The notes beneath the pieces were generated by a model. It was not told the DNA's origin and did no database searches. It saw only the letters and a list, made by a program, of their open reading frames with translations. From Flavobacterium croceum DSM 17960 (lineage in GTDB: Bacteria; Bacteroidota; Bacteroidia; Flavobacteriales; Flavobacteriaceae): a stretch of 64,000 bases of DNA. The position numbers were made by a program, and so were the translations under genes. Below, one piece after another: positions 51,023 to 59,184 of the stretch (the stretch's first letter is position 1; every line of letters begins with the position of its first letter). The stretch lies in the NCBI RefSeq assembly GCF_002917885.1, contig NZ_PQNY01000010.1:1-64000 (forward strand), given 5' to 3'.

Positions 51023-52540
51023 TTATTGTTGATTCATTTCTAATAATTGTTCCAAATAATCTCTTTGGTTTGAAAGTCTAGGTATTTTATTTTGACCGCC
51101 TAATTTGTTTTTTGTTTTAAGCCAATCATAAAATAAATTTTCACGCGCCACATTTATTTTAAGCAAATTTAAGGTCATATTATTATAGCGTTTTGCCTCA
51201 TAATCTGAGTTAAGAGATTGCAAAGTTTTGTCAAGTTCTTGTTCAAAAGCTTTAACATCGTCTGGACATTTTGAAAATTCTATAATCCATTCGTGTGCTC
51301 CTTTTTCTTTTCCGTGCATAAATATTGGAGCCACGGTATAATCTTTTACTTCGCAATTAAAATTTTTGCATGTTGTTGCTAGTGCCATATCGGTATTTTC
51401 TACCATAAGTTCTTCTCCAAAAACATTAATATAGTGTTTTGTTCTTCCCGAAACTCTTATTCGATAAGGTTTTAGCGAGGTAAAACGTACTGTATCGCCT
51501 ATTAAATAACGCCATAATCCAGCATTTGTAGTAATAACAACCGCATAATTTTTATGAAGCTCTACATCGTTTAGTCGGATTGTTTTTTGGTGCGTGGTGC
51601 CAAATGTTTCCATAGGTATAAATTCGTAAAATATACCATAGTCTAGCATTAATAGTAAATCGTTGGAATAATTTAAATCTTGAATGGCAAAAAATCCCTC
51701 GCTGGCGTTGTAAATCTCATAATACTTAAAATCAGATTTTGGTAGCAATGATTTATATTGTTCTCTGTAAGGTTCAAAACTCACACCTCCATGAAAATAG
51801 ACCTCCAAATTTGGCCAAAGTTCTATTAAATTACTTTTACCTGTTTCTTGTAGTATTCTATTCATTAATACTAAAATCCACGAAGGTACACCTGCAAAGC
51901 TCGTTACATTTTCTTGTTTTGTTTCGTTTATAATGGCAGTAAGCTTTGCCTCCCATTCGCTCATTAAAGATGTTTTGTTGCTTGGAGTACTGCTAAACTC
52001 TGCCCACATAGGCATATTTTCAATTAATATAGCCGATAAATCTCCAAAAAACGTGTTGTTGTTTTCATAAATTTGCGAACTTCCGCCCAAGCGTAAACTT
52101 TTTCCTAGAAACATTTCAGAGTTTTCATTGTTGTTTAAATACATACACAACAAATCTTTACTGCCTTTGTAGTGGCAGTCTTCTAGTGCTTCATTGCTTA
52201 CGGGTATAAATTTGCTTTTAGCATTGGTAGTACCACTAGATTTAGCAAACCATTTTATAGGTGTATGCCAAAAAATATTTTGATATCCTTTTCTAGTTTC
52301 TTCTATCATAGGTTCCAAATCTTCGTAGGCCGATATAGGAACTCTTTCGGCAAAAGCTTCGTAATTTTTTATAGAAGCAAAGTCGTATTTATTTCCAATA
52401 ACTGTTTTTTCACAATTTCTAATGAGGTTTAAAAGTAGCTCATTTTGAACTTCGTGCGGATATTTTAAAAACAATTCTATTTGATGGATACGCTGTTTAA
52501 GTACCCATGAAGCAATAGAATTTATTATTGGAAGAGGCAT
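51023..52540 (-). CDS. GH3-family acyl-adenylating enzyme
   Basis: 505 residues of the GH3 superfamily, which joins carboxylic acids to amines or thiols through an acyl-AMP. The ATP-binding motif is visible as WFAKSSGTTNAKSKFIPVS, with YNASEGFFAIQD and the hinge LWRYLIGDTVRF. The name 'auxin-responsive promoter' for the family comes from plants. Bacterial members are of unknown substrate. The long family length and motifs are intact, so it is probably active. Confidence 0.88.
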   Translation of the reverse strand: MPLPIINSIASWVLKQRIHQIELFLKYPHEVQNELLLNLIRNCEKTVIGNKYDFASIKNYEAFAERVPISAYEDLEPMIEETRKGYQNIFWHTPIKWFAKSSGTTNAKSKFIPVSNEALEDCHYKGSKDLLCMYLNNNENSEMFLGKSLRLGGSSQIYENNNTFFGDLSAILIENMPMWAEFSSTPSNKTSLMSEWEAKLTAIINETKQENVTSFAGVPSWILVLMNRILQETGKSNLIELWPNLEVYFHGGVSFEPYREQYKSLLPKSDFKYYEIYNASEGFFAIQDLNYSNDLLLMLDYGIFYEFIPMETFGTTHQKTIRLNDVELHKNYAVVITTNAGLWRYLIGDTVRFTSLKPYRIRVSGRTKHYINVFGEELMVENTDMALATTCKNFNCEVKDYTVAPIFMHGKEKGAHEWIIEFSKCPDDVKAFEQELDKTLQSLNSDYEAKRYNNMTLNLLKINVARENLFYDWLKTKNKLGGQNKIPRLSNQRDYLEQLLEMNQQ

Positions 52541-52580
52541 ACTTTAGTAATTTTTAAAGTATAAAAATACAAAATCATTT

Positions 52581-53303
52581 TTAATTTAATAATTCGGTTT
52601 CTACAAATACTTTTATGGTATAATTTATTAAATCTCCGCTAGAGGAAACTCCACGTCCTCCCATACCTTTACTAAACGATTGAAAATTATTATTGCTGTT
52701 GGTTCCTACAGTTTCATTAGAACTGTTTTTTGTTTCAATAGTCATAATTTTGCCCAAAGTTACTTTGCTATTTGCAGCCAATCTTTCAGAAGTTTCTATA
52801 GCATCTTGTACTGCAAGTTCTTGTGCTTGAATTAGAAGATTTTTAGAATTTGTATTAAAATAAAAAATACGCTCAATTTTATTAAATTTTGTTTTTAATA
52901 ATTCTTCTGTAAAATCTTGAAATTTATTTAGGTTTTTTAAAGTAAAAATTAATTTTTGTGAAGATTGAAACCCTACAAAAACTTCTTTAGATAACTTTTG
53001 GTCCCATTTATAAGATTTATCGGTAGATATTAAACTTGTTTGAATTTCTGTAGAGTCAGAAACATATTTCTTTACGATTTTTAAAACCTGTTCTGAGGTA
53101 AGTTGATTTTCGTTTATTGCTTCCCTAAGTGTAGGCTTAATGTGTAAAAACGAAATTGTTATTTGTGCTGCATCTGGAAAAGCAGTTACAGTTCCAGAAC
53201 CTACAACACTTATTTTACGGTCTAATTTTATAGTGTTTTGAGCATAAATACTAAAACTAAAGAGACTTAAAGAACTAAATAAAAAGAAGAATGTTTTTCT
53301 CAT
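52581..53303 (-). CDS. SIMPL-domain secreted protein
   Basis: 240 residues. A signal peptide (SLSLFSFSIYAQ) leads to a SIMPL (DUF541) domain: SVVGSGTVTAFPDAAQITISF, ENQLTSEQVLKIVKKY and AVQDAIETSERLAANSKV. Relatives assemble into periplasmic or outer-membrane rings, and E. coli YggE is linked to oxidative stress. No partner gene is near. It is divergent from the DUF2797 gene. Confidence 0.9.
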   Translation of the reverse strand: MRKTFFFLFSSLSLFSFSIYAQNTIKLDRKISVVGSGTVTAFPDAAQITISFLHIKPTLREAINENQLTSEQVLKIVKKYVSDSTEIQTSLISTDKSYKWDQKLSKEVFVGFQSSQKLIFTLKNLNKFQDFTEELLKTKFNKIERIFYFNTNSKNLLIQAQELAVQDAIETSERLAANSKVTLGKIMTIETKNSSNETVGTNSNNNFQSFSKGMGGRGVSSSGDLINYTIKVFVETELLN

Positions 53304-53379
53304 AATTTGTAATTTGTTAAATGGTGTTTTATATTTACGAAAAATAATTGATTTTATTGTTTAAAATTCAAATTATCGT

Positions 53380-54174
53380 ATGCAATATCAAGGAGTGCTT
53401 ACCAAAATGCAAACTGAATATCAAAATCCAGTACAATATTATTTGGTTTTTGAAAATAATTTTATTCATTTTAATCAATTACTTGGACAAAATATAGCGA
53501 TAAATTTTGTAGGTTACCAATGTTTGGAATGTGGTAAAAAGAAAAAAATATTCAGACAAGGTTTTTGTTACGATTGTTTTATGAATAGTGCTTCGGCAGG
53601 CGATTGGATTATGAAACCCGAATTAAGCACAGCCCATTTGGATATAGAAGATCGCGATTTGGACTATGAAAAAAAGGTGCAATTGCAACCGCATATTGTG
53701 TATTTAGCTCTTTCGAGTGAGGTAAAGGTTGGCGTAACAAGGTTTACACAAGTACCTACTCGTTGGATAGATCAGGGTGCTGTGCAAGCTATACCTATAG
53801 TAGAAGTGCCCAATAGATATTTGGCAGGTATTACAGAAGTTGCTTTAAAAAATCATTTTTCAGATAAAACCAATTGGCAAAAAATGTTAAAAAACGAAAT
53901 TCCTCAAGTAGATTTAATTAAAGAGAGGTTTGATATTCGATATTTTTTACCAGAAGAAGTGCAAGAATTTTTTCATCCAGAAAAAGAAGATATTTATGAA
54001 ATACATTACCCAGTGCTACATTATCCAAAAAAAGTAATGAGCTTAAATTTGGAAAAAACGCATGATTTTTCGGGTAAACTTACGGGTATAAAAGGGCAGT
54101 ATCTAATTTTTGAAGACGGAACAGTGTTTAATGTTCGTAGTTTTGAAGGCTACGAAGTACAATTACATTTTTGA
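53380..54174 (+). CDS. DUF2797 protein with a four-cysteine zinc site
   Basis: 264 residues. Four cysteines in the order Cys48-x2-Cys51 and Cys63-x2-Cys66 (QCLECGKKKKIF, GFCYDC) look like a zinc ribbon. The conserved IVYLALSSEVKVGVTR and TRWIDQGAV resemble a GIY-YIG-like fold. Such proteins are of unknown function. Its 3' end overlaps the convergent EamA gene by 12 bases. Confidence 0.85.
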   Translation: MQYQGVLTKMQTEYQNPVQYYLVFENNFIHFNQLLGQNIAINFVGYQCLECGKKKKIFRQGFCYDCFMNSASAGDWIMKPELSTAHLDIEDRDLDYEKKVQLQPHIVYLALSSEVKVGVTRFTQVPTRWIDQGAVQAIPIVEVPNRYLAGITEVALKNHFSDKTNWQKMLKNEIPQVDLIKERFDIRYFLPEEVQEFFHPEKEDIYEIHYPVLHYPKKVMSLNLEKTHDFSGKLTGIKGQYLIFEDGTVFNVRSFEGYEVQLHF

Positions 54175-55068
54175 TGTTGTTTTTTTATAATTGATGATAA
54201 AAACCCCAAAAATAATGAGTGCTGTTGCAATGATAAAATCTATTGTAATCGTTTCATTAAGCAACAACCAACCCAAAAATACAGCAATTATTGTGTTTAC
54301 ATAATTTAAAATAGATACTTGTAATGCACTAACTCTTTTAAGAGCATAATAATAACAAAAAAAGGCTAATACTGAACCAAAAACAGCTAAATAGAGTAGT
54401 GCAAAAACACTTCGAGAACTCCATTGATGTATATCGGTGTTTGATGAAAATAAAATAGCCAACACAAATTGAATAATAGAAGAAATGCTAAATTGATAGA
54501 ATAAATTTAGCGCAATATTGTTTGATTTATGGGTGTGTTTTTTAGAATAAATTACGCCTACAGACCAACTTAATATTGCAATGCTCAAAAATAATAGTCC
54601 CGTTTTATAATTCGGATCTAAAATTGCAGAAAGTCCATTTCTAAAAATAAATACAACTCCAAGAAAACCTAGCATTACACCTATCAGCCCTTTAAAAGTG
54701 GGCTTTTCTATGCCAAATAAAATTCCTCCTATAAAAATAATTACAGGCGATAAGGCACTCATAATAGATGTTAATCCGCTGGGTAATGTTTGCTCTGCAA
54801 TTGTGGTAAAACCATTTGCAAGTACTATCATTAATAAAGAAGGGATAATTTGAAATTTTAAGTTTTTCCAGCCAATCCAAGCTAATTGTTTTTTATAAAG
54901 CAAAATACATAAAACAATAAGCGCCGCAAACCCTTGTCTAATAGAAGTAATCCACCATGGCGGAATAGTTTCTACAGCAACTCGAATACCCAAATAGGTT
55001 GTGCCCCAAACAATACCAACAATTAGTAATGAAAAAACTAATTTTAAATCGGGTTTAGATTGGGTCAT
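54163..55068 (-). CDS. EamA-family (DMT) transporter
   Basis: Ten membrane helices in 301 residues in two EamA repeats. The first starts LVFSLLIVGIVWGTTYLGI. The second includes YLAVFGSVLAFFCYYYALKR and ends in a positive tail. Family members export metabolites, amino acids or sugars. The substrate is unknown. The start at 55068 (MTQSKPDLKLV) was preferred to 55173, which would overlap galE. It follows galE by 58 bases. Confidence 0.9.
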   Translation of the reverse strand: MTQSKPDLKLVFSLLIVGIVWGTTYLGIRVAVETIPPWWITSIRQGFAALIVLCILLYKKQLAWIGWKNLKFQIIPSLLMIVLANGFTTIAEQTLPSGLTSIMSALSPVIIFIGGILFGIEKPTFKGLIGVMLGFLGVVFIFRNGLSAILDPNYKTGLLFLSIAILSWSVGVIYSKKHTHKSNNIALNLFYQFSISSIIQFVLAILFSSNTDIHQWSSRSVFALLYLAVFGSVLAFFCYYYALKRVSALQVSILNYVNTIIAVFLGWLLLNETITIDFIIATALIIFGVFIINYKKTTSKM

Positions 55069-55126
55069 GTAGCTGTAAATGTTTTTAATGGAAATTTTGT
55101 ATAAGATTTTTTGTTTATATTCAAAA

Positions 55127-56140
55127 TTAACTTCTAATTTTTTGTTCCCATTTCCAAGCGCTGTCCAAAGCATCTTCCAATGTAAATTGGGCTTTCCAAC
55201 CTAAAATAACATTTGCTTTTTCGGTATCGGCGTAAGCCTCAGTAATATCACCTTCACGGCGTGCCACAATTTGATAGTTTAACTTTTGTTTAGAAACTTT
55301 CTCAAAAGCAGTAATTACTTCCAAAACCGAACTTCCTGTGCCCGTGCCTAAATTAAACGTTTCTACTTTTGTTGCATTTTGTTTTTCTAGCAATCTCTTT
55401 AGCGCAATTACATGAGCTTTTGCCAAATCTACAACATGAATGTAATCTCGTATAGCAGTTCCGTCGGGTGTTGGGTAATCATTACCAAAAACCGAAAGCT
55501 TTTCACGTAATCCAATGGCCGTTTGGGTAATAAAAGGTACTAAATTTTGGGGAACTCCAAGTGGTAGCTCTCCAATTTCTGCTGTGGGGTGTGCGCCAAT
55601 GGGGTTAAAATAGCGAAGCAAAACAGCATTCAATTCTGTTGCTTTTGCCACATCTTGTATTATTTCTTCTCCAATTTGTTTGGTGTTTCCATAAGGTGAC
55701 AAAGCGGGTAATACAGAAGCTTGTTCTGTAATAGGCATTTCTTGCGCCTGACCATAAACCGTACATGAAGAGCTGAAAATAAAATTCTTGTTATCAAGCT
55801 GAGTTAATTCCTGCAAAATATAAACTAGAGAATTTATATTGTTTTCATAATAGAGCAAAGGGTTTTCTACACTTTCGCCAACAGCCTTACTTGCAGCAAA
55901 ATGAATGATACCAGCTATAGTTTTATGCGCTTTAAAAAAATCTTGTACTGCTTTTTTTTCTCGTAAATCTATATTTTCAAACAAAGGCTTTTTGCCTGTA
56001 ATACTTTCTATTCCGTTTAATACCTCGATAGAAGAATTGGACAAATTATCAATAATTATTACTTCAAAGCCCTCATTTTGAAGTTCTACAACAGTATGAG
56101 ATCCTATAAAACCTAAACCGCCTGTTACAAGTATTTTCAT
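55127..56140 (-). CDS. galE: UDP-glucose 4-epimerase
   Basis: Interconverts UDP-glucose and UDP-galactose. A short-chain dehydrogenase fold of 337 residues: NAD loop TGGLGFIGSH, SSSCTVYG, catalytic Tyr and Lys in SPYGNTKQIGE, and RYFNPIGAHPTAEIGE. The start at 56140 (MKILVTGG) is preferred to 56182. It follows a sugar aminotransferase gene by 76 bases, so the operon may serve surface polysaccharide. Confidence 0.95.
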   Translation of the reverse strand: MKILVTGGLGFIGSHTVVELQNEGFEVIIIDNLSNSSIEVLNGIESITGKKPLFENIDLREKKAVQDFFKAHKTIAGIIHFAASKAVGESVENPLLYYENNINSLVYILQELTQLDNKNFIFSSSCTVYGQAQEMPITEQASVLPALSPYGNTKQIGEEIIQDVAKATELNAVLLRYFNPIGAHPTAEIGELPLGVPQNLVPFITQTAIGLREKLSVFGNDYPTPDGTAIRDYIHVVDLAKAHVIALKRLLEKQNATKVETFNLGTGTGSSVLEVITAFEKVSKQKLNYQIVARREGDITEAYADTEKANVILGWKAQFTLEDALDSAWKWEQKIRS

Positions 56141-56216
56141 TTTTTTAAGATCATATAAAAAAGAGCAAGAGAAATGATACAAGATTTAGTATTGTTTTTT
56201 ATCTTACTTCTTTTTT

Positions 56217-57347
56217 TTATTTTAAATATTCTAAAACCGAGTCTGTTATAAATTTAATTTGCTCATCATCCAATTCAGTGTGCATAGGTAAGGCAATAAC
56301 TTCTTTACAAAGCAAATTGGTTACAGCAAAATCTTCTTCGTTGTATCTTGTATCGGCATAGGCTTTTTGACTATGAAGTGGAATAGGGTAGTATATAGCA
56401 CACGGAATACCTTTTGATTGCAAGTGGGCTAATAGATCATCGCGTTTGCCATTCATAATTCTAATTACATATTGATGAAAAACATGGCAATCGCAAGTTT
56501 CACAAATGGTAGGTGCCCAAATATGAGAATTTACACTCAAAGCCATAGAATATTTTCTTGCTGCATCTTGACGAGCCTTGTTGTAGGTGTCTAAATGAGG
56601 TAATTTTGCTTTTAATACTCCAGCTTGTATACTATCTAAACGAGAATTTACGCCTACTACATCGTGGTGGTATCTTTCATACATACCATGATTTACAATG
56701 CCTCGAAGTATATGTGCTAAATTATCATCATTCGTAAAAATAGCACCGCCATCGCCGTAACAACCTAAATTTTTTGAAGGAAAAAAAGAAGTAGCTCCTA
56801 CATGACCTATAGTGCCTACCTTTTTCTTAGAACCATCTTTACTTGTATAGTCAGCGCCTATAGCTTGTGCATTATCTTCAATAACATACAAATTGTGTTC
56901 GGTAGCAATTTCCATTATGGCATCCATATTGGCAGCACGACCAAACAAATGTACAGGTACAATAGCTTTTGTTTTTGGTGTAATGGCTTTTTTGATGGCC
57001 TCTATAGAAATGTTCATGTTGTTTAAATCTACATCAACAAGTACCGGAGTGAGCTGTAACAGTGCTATAACCTCTACAGTAGCTGCAAAAGTAAAATCGG
57101 CAGTAATCACTTCGTCGCCAGGTTTTAAACCTAAGCCCATCATGGCAATTTGCAAAGCATCTGTTCCGTTAGCACAAGGAATTACATGTTTTACACCCAA
57201 GTATTTTTCCAAATCGGCTTGAAATTGATGTACCAAAGGGCCGTTTATGTATGTTGTTGTATCTAAAACTTCTTGTATAGAAGCGTTTACTTCGTGTTTT
57301 ATTTTTTCGTATTGACTTTTAAGGTCAACCATTTGTAGTTTTCTCAT
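56217..57347 (-). CDS. DegT/DnrJ/EryC1/StrS sugar aminotransferase
   Basis: A PLP enzyme of 376 residues that aminates nucleotide-linked keto-sugars. The PLP lysine is Lys192 in FFPSKNLGCYGDGGA, with CANGTDALQIAM and VHLFGRAAN also typical. The product may be an amino-sugar of lipopolysaccharide or another glycan, but the substrate cannot be read here. It heads the operon with galE and an EamA transporter. A minus-strand -7 box TACTTTTG lies at 57374-57367, 19 bases upstream. Confidence 0.93.
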   Translation of the reverse strand: MRKLQMVDLKSQYEKIKHEVNASIQEVLDTTTYINGPLVHQFQADLEKYLGVKHVIPCANGTDALQIAMMGLGLKPGDEVITADFTFAATVEVIALLQLTPVLVDVDLNNMNISIEAIKKAITPKTKAIVPVHLFGRAANMDAIMEIATEHNLYVIEDNAQAIGADYTSKDGSKKKVGTIGHVGATSFFPSKNLGCYGDGGAIFTNDDNLAHILRGIVNHGMYERYHHDVVGVNSRLDSIQAGVLKAKLPHLDTYNKARQDAARKYSMALSVNSHIWAPTICETCDCHVFHQYVIRIMNGKRDDLLAHLQSKGIPCAIYYPIPLHSQKAYADTRYNEEDFAVTNLLCKEVIALPMHTELDDEQIKFITDSVLEYLK

Positions 57348-57366
57348 TGTATAGAAATTTGAAACA

Positions 57367-57374
57367 CAAAAGTA
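57367..57374 (-). promoter_or_regulatory. -7 promoter box for the DegT-galE-eamA operon
   Basis: Minus-strand TACTTTTG matches TAnnTTTG and ends 19 bases before the ATG at 57347. The 160-base gap to the divergent waaA gene holds no other strong signal that I can see. Confidence 0.45.
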
Positions 57375-57507
57375 TAATATTTCTAATAATTTGTACCGAA
57401 TGCTTCAAGCTTTTTTGTGTATGAATGTTCTAAACAACAATTACTTTGTAGTATAAAAGACTATATCTGTATAAAAAACATTAATTTAGCCACACAAATA
57501 AAATGAA

Positions 57508-58749
57508 ATGCTTTTTTTATATAATCTACTTGTAATTTTAGCCTCTTTAGTATTAAAATTTTTGGCTTTTTTTAGTCCAAAACTCAAACTGTTTGTTGAA
57601 GGAAGAGCTCATGTTTTTGAAGAATTAGAGTCAAAAATATCTTCTCACGATAAAGTAATTTGGTTTCACGCAGCTTCACTAGGAGAGTACGAACAAGGTT
57701 TGCCTGTTATGGAGGCGATGAAAGAAGCGTACCCGAACCATAAATTGGTGCTCACATTTTTTTCGCCATCGGGGTATGAAGTTCGCAAAAACAATACGAT
57801 TGCCTATTTAACAGTTTATTTGCCTTTAGATACAAAAAATAATGCTCAAAAATTTATACAAAGTATTCATCCAGAAAAAGTATTTTTCATCAAATACGAG
57901 TTTTGGCCCAACTATTTAAATGAACTTAAAAAGCAGAATATTTCTACATTTTTACTATCTGGAATTTTTAGAAAGAATCAAGTTTTTTTTAAATGGTATG
58001 GTGGATTTTATAGAAAGGCATTAACAGCATTCGACCATTTTTTTGTACAAAATGAAAGTTCTAAACATTTAATTCAAAACGTAGGGTTTTTTAATGTAAC
58101 CGTTGCAGGAGATACCCGATTTGATAGAGTAGTGGCTATATTACAAAGAGATAATACGTTAGATTTTATAAATCATTTTAAAAATGATAAAACAACAATT
58201 GTAATAGGTAGCTCTTGGGCAAAAGATGAGAGTTTGTGGGTTCAGTATATCGATAATTCTACAAATGATGTTAAATTTATTATTGCTCCTCATGCTATCA
58301 AATCAGAACAAATTTTGAGTCTAAAAGAACAACTTTCGAAGTCTTGCATTTTGTTTTCTGAAAGAGAAGGTAAAGATCTTTCTACTTACCAAGTTTTTAT
58401 TGTAGATACAATAGGTATTCTTACCAAAATATACAGTTATGCTGATATTGCTTATGTAGGAGGCGGTTTTGGAAGTCCAGGTGTTCATAATATTTTGGAA
58501 CCAGCAACTTTTGGAGTTCCAATAATTATTGGGCCAAATTACAATCATTTTGCAGAAGCTACAGCCTTGGTAAACTTAGGCGGATGTATTTCTATTGCTA
58601 CTCAAAACGAACTCGATCAAGCTGTTACTCTTTTGTTGCACAATGTTGATGAACGCCATGAAAAAGGACATATTTGTGAAACTTTTGTTCAAATGAATAA
58701 AGGAGCTACTGCAACTATTGTAAATTATGTAAAAAATGACAGAATTTAA
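57508..58749 (+). CDS. waaA: Kdo transferase
   Basis: 3-deoxy-D-manno-octulosonic acid transferase of glycosyltransferase family 30, acting on lipid IVA at the inner membrane. The N-terminal membrane anchor (LYNLLVILASLVLKFLAFF) is followed by IWFHAASLGEYEQGLPVMEA, KYEFWPNYL, VAGDTRFDRV and YVGGGFGSPGVHNILEPATF. Length (413 residues) is normal. The ATG five bases earlier is in another frame and stops at once. The next gene overlaps by 14 bases. Confidence 0.95.
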   Translation: MLFLYNLLVILASLVLKFLAFFSPKLKLFVEGRAHVFEELESKISSHDKVIWFHAASLGEYEQGLPVMEAMKEAYPNHKLVLTFFSPSGYEVRKNNTIAYLTVYLPLDTKNNAQKFIQSIHPEKVFFIKYEFWPNYLNELKKQNISTFLLSGIFRKNQVFFKWYGGFYRKALTAFDHFFVQNESSKHLIQNVGFFNVTVAGDTRFDRVVAILQRDNTLDFINHFKNDKTTIVIGSSWAKDESLWVQYIDNSTNDVKFIIAPHAIKSEQILSLKEQLSKSCILFSEREGKDLSTYQVFIVDTIGILTKIYSYADIAYVGGGFGSPGVHNILEPATFGVPIIIGPNYNHFAEATALVNLGGCISIATQNELDQAVTLLLHNVDERHEKGHICETFVQMNKGATATIVNYVKNDRI

Positions 58750-59182
58750 ACCATTAGAATTTACAGAAATAGATATTGTTCTCGGTATGATGCAAGAATT
58801 CTATGCTATAGATAATTACCCAATAGATTTAGAAAAATCCCGAAAACTATTTCACTATTTTATTTCTGATGAAAAACTAGGAAAAGCATTTGTTGTTTAC
58901 AATGATGATCAAATGGTTGGTTATTTTATTTTGACCTATATTTTTAGTTTTGAATATCAAGGAATAGTAACATTTATAGATGAATTGTACCTCAAATCTA
59001 CCCATAGAGGCAAAGGATTGGGAAATAAAACAGTGGTATTTGCACAAGAATTTTGTAGAAATAAAGGAGATAAAATGATGTATCTTGAAGTAGAGCCACA
59101 CAACAAAAATGCGCAAAAGTTGTATCTTGCCAATCATTTTGAAGAACATAACAGAAATATATTAAAACACAAACTTTACTAA
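58736..59182 (+). CDS. GNAT-family acetyltransferase
   Basis: 148 residues with the GNAT core: VGYFILTYIF, then IDELYLKSTHRGKGLGNKTV (motif A, acetyl-CoA pyrophosphate loop) and VEPHNKNAQKLYLANHF. The substrate is unknown. It starts inside the last 14 bases of waaA and ends two bases before the next gene, so it belongs to the waaA operon. Confidence 0.9.
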   Translation: MTEFKPLEFTEIDIVLGMMQEFYAIDNYPIDLEKSRKLFHYFISDEKLGKAFVVYNDDQMVGYFILTYIFSFEYQGIVTFIDELYLKSTHRGKGLGNKTVVFAQEFCRNKGDKMMYLEVEPHNKNAQKLYLANHFEEHNRNILKHKLY

Positions 59183-59184
59183 AT

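Noticed and set aside
51023-52540. Plant-like auxin gene acquired by transfer
   Set aside because: GH3-superfamily proteins are widespread in Bacteroidota and the gene has the same AT-rich composition as its neighbours.
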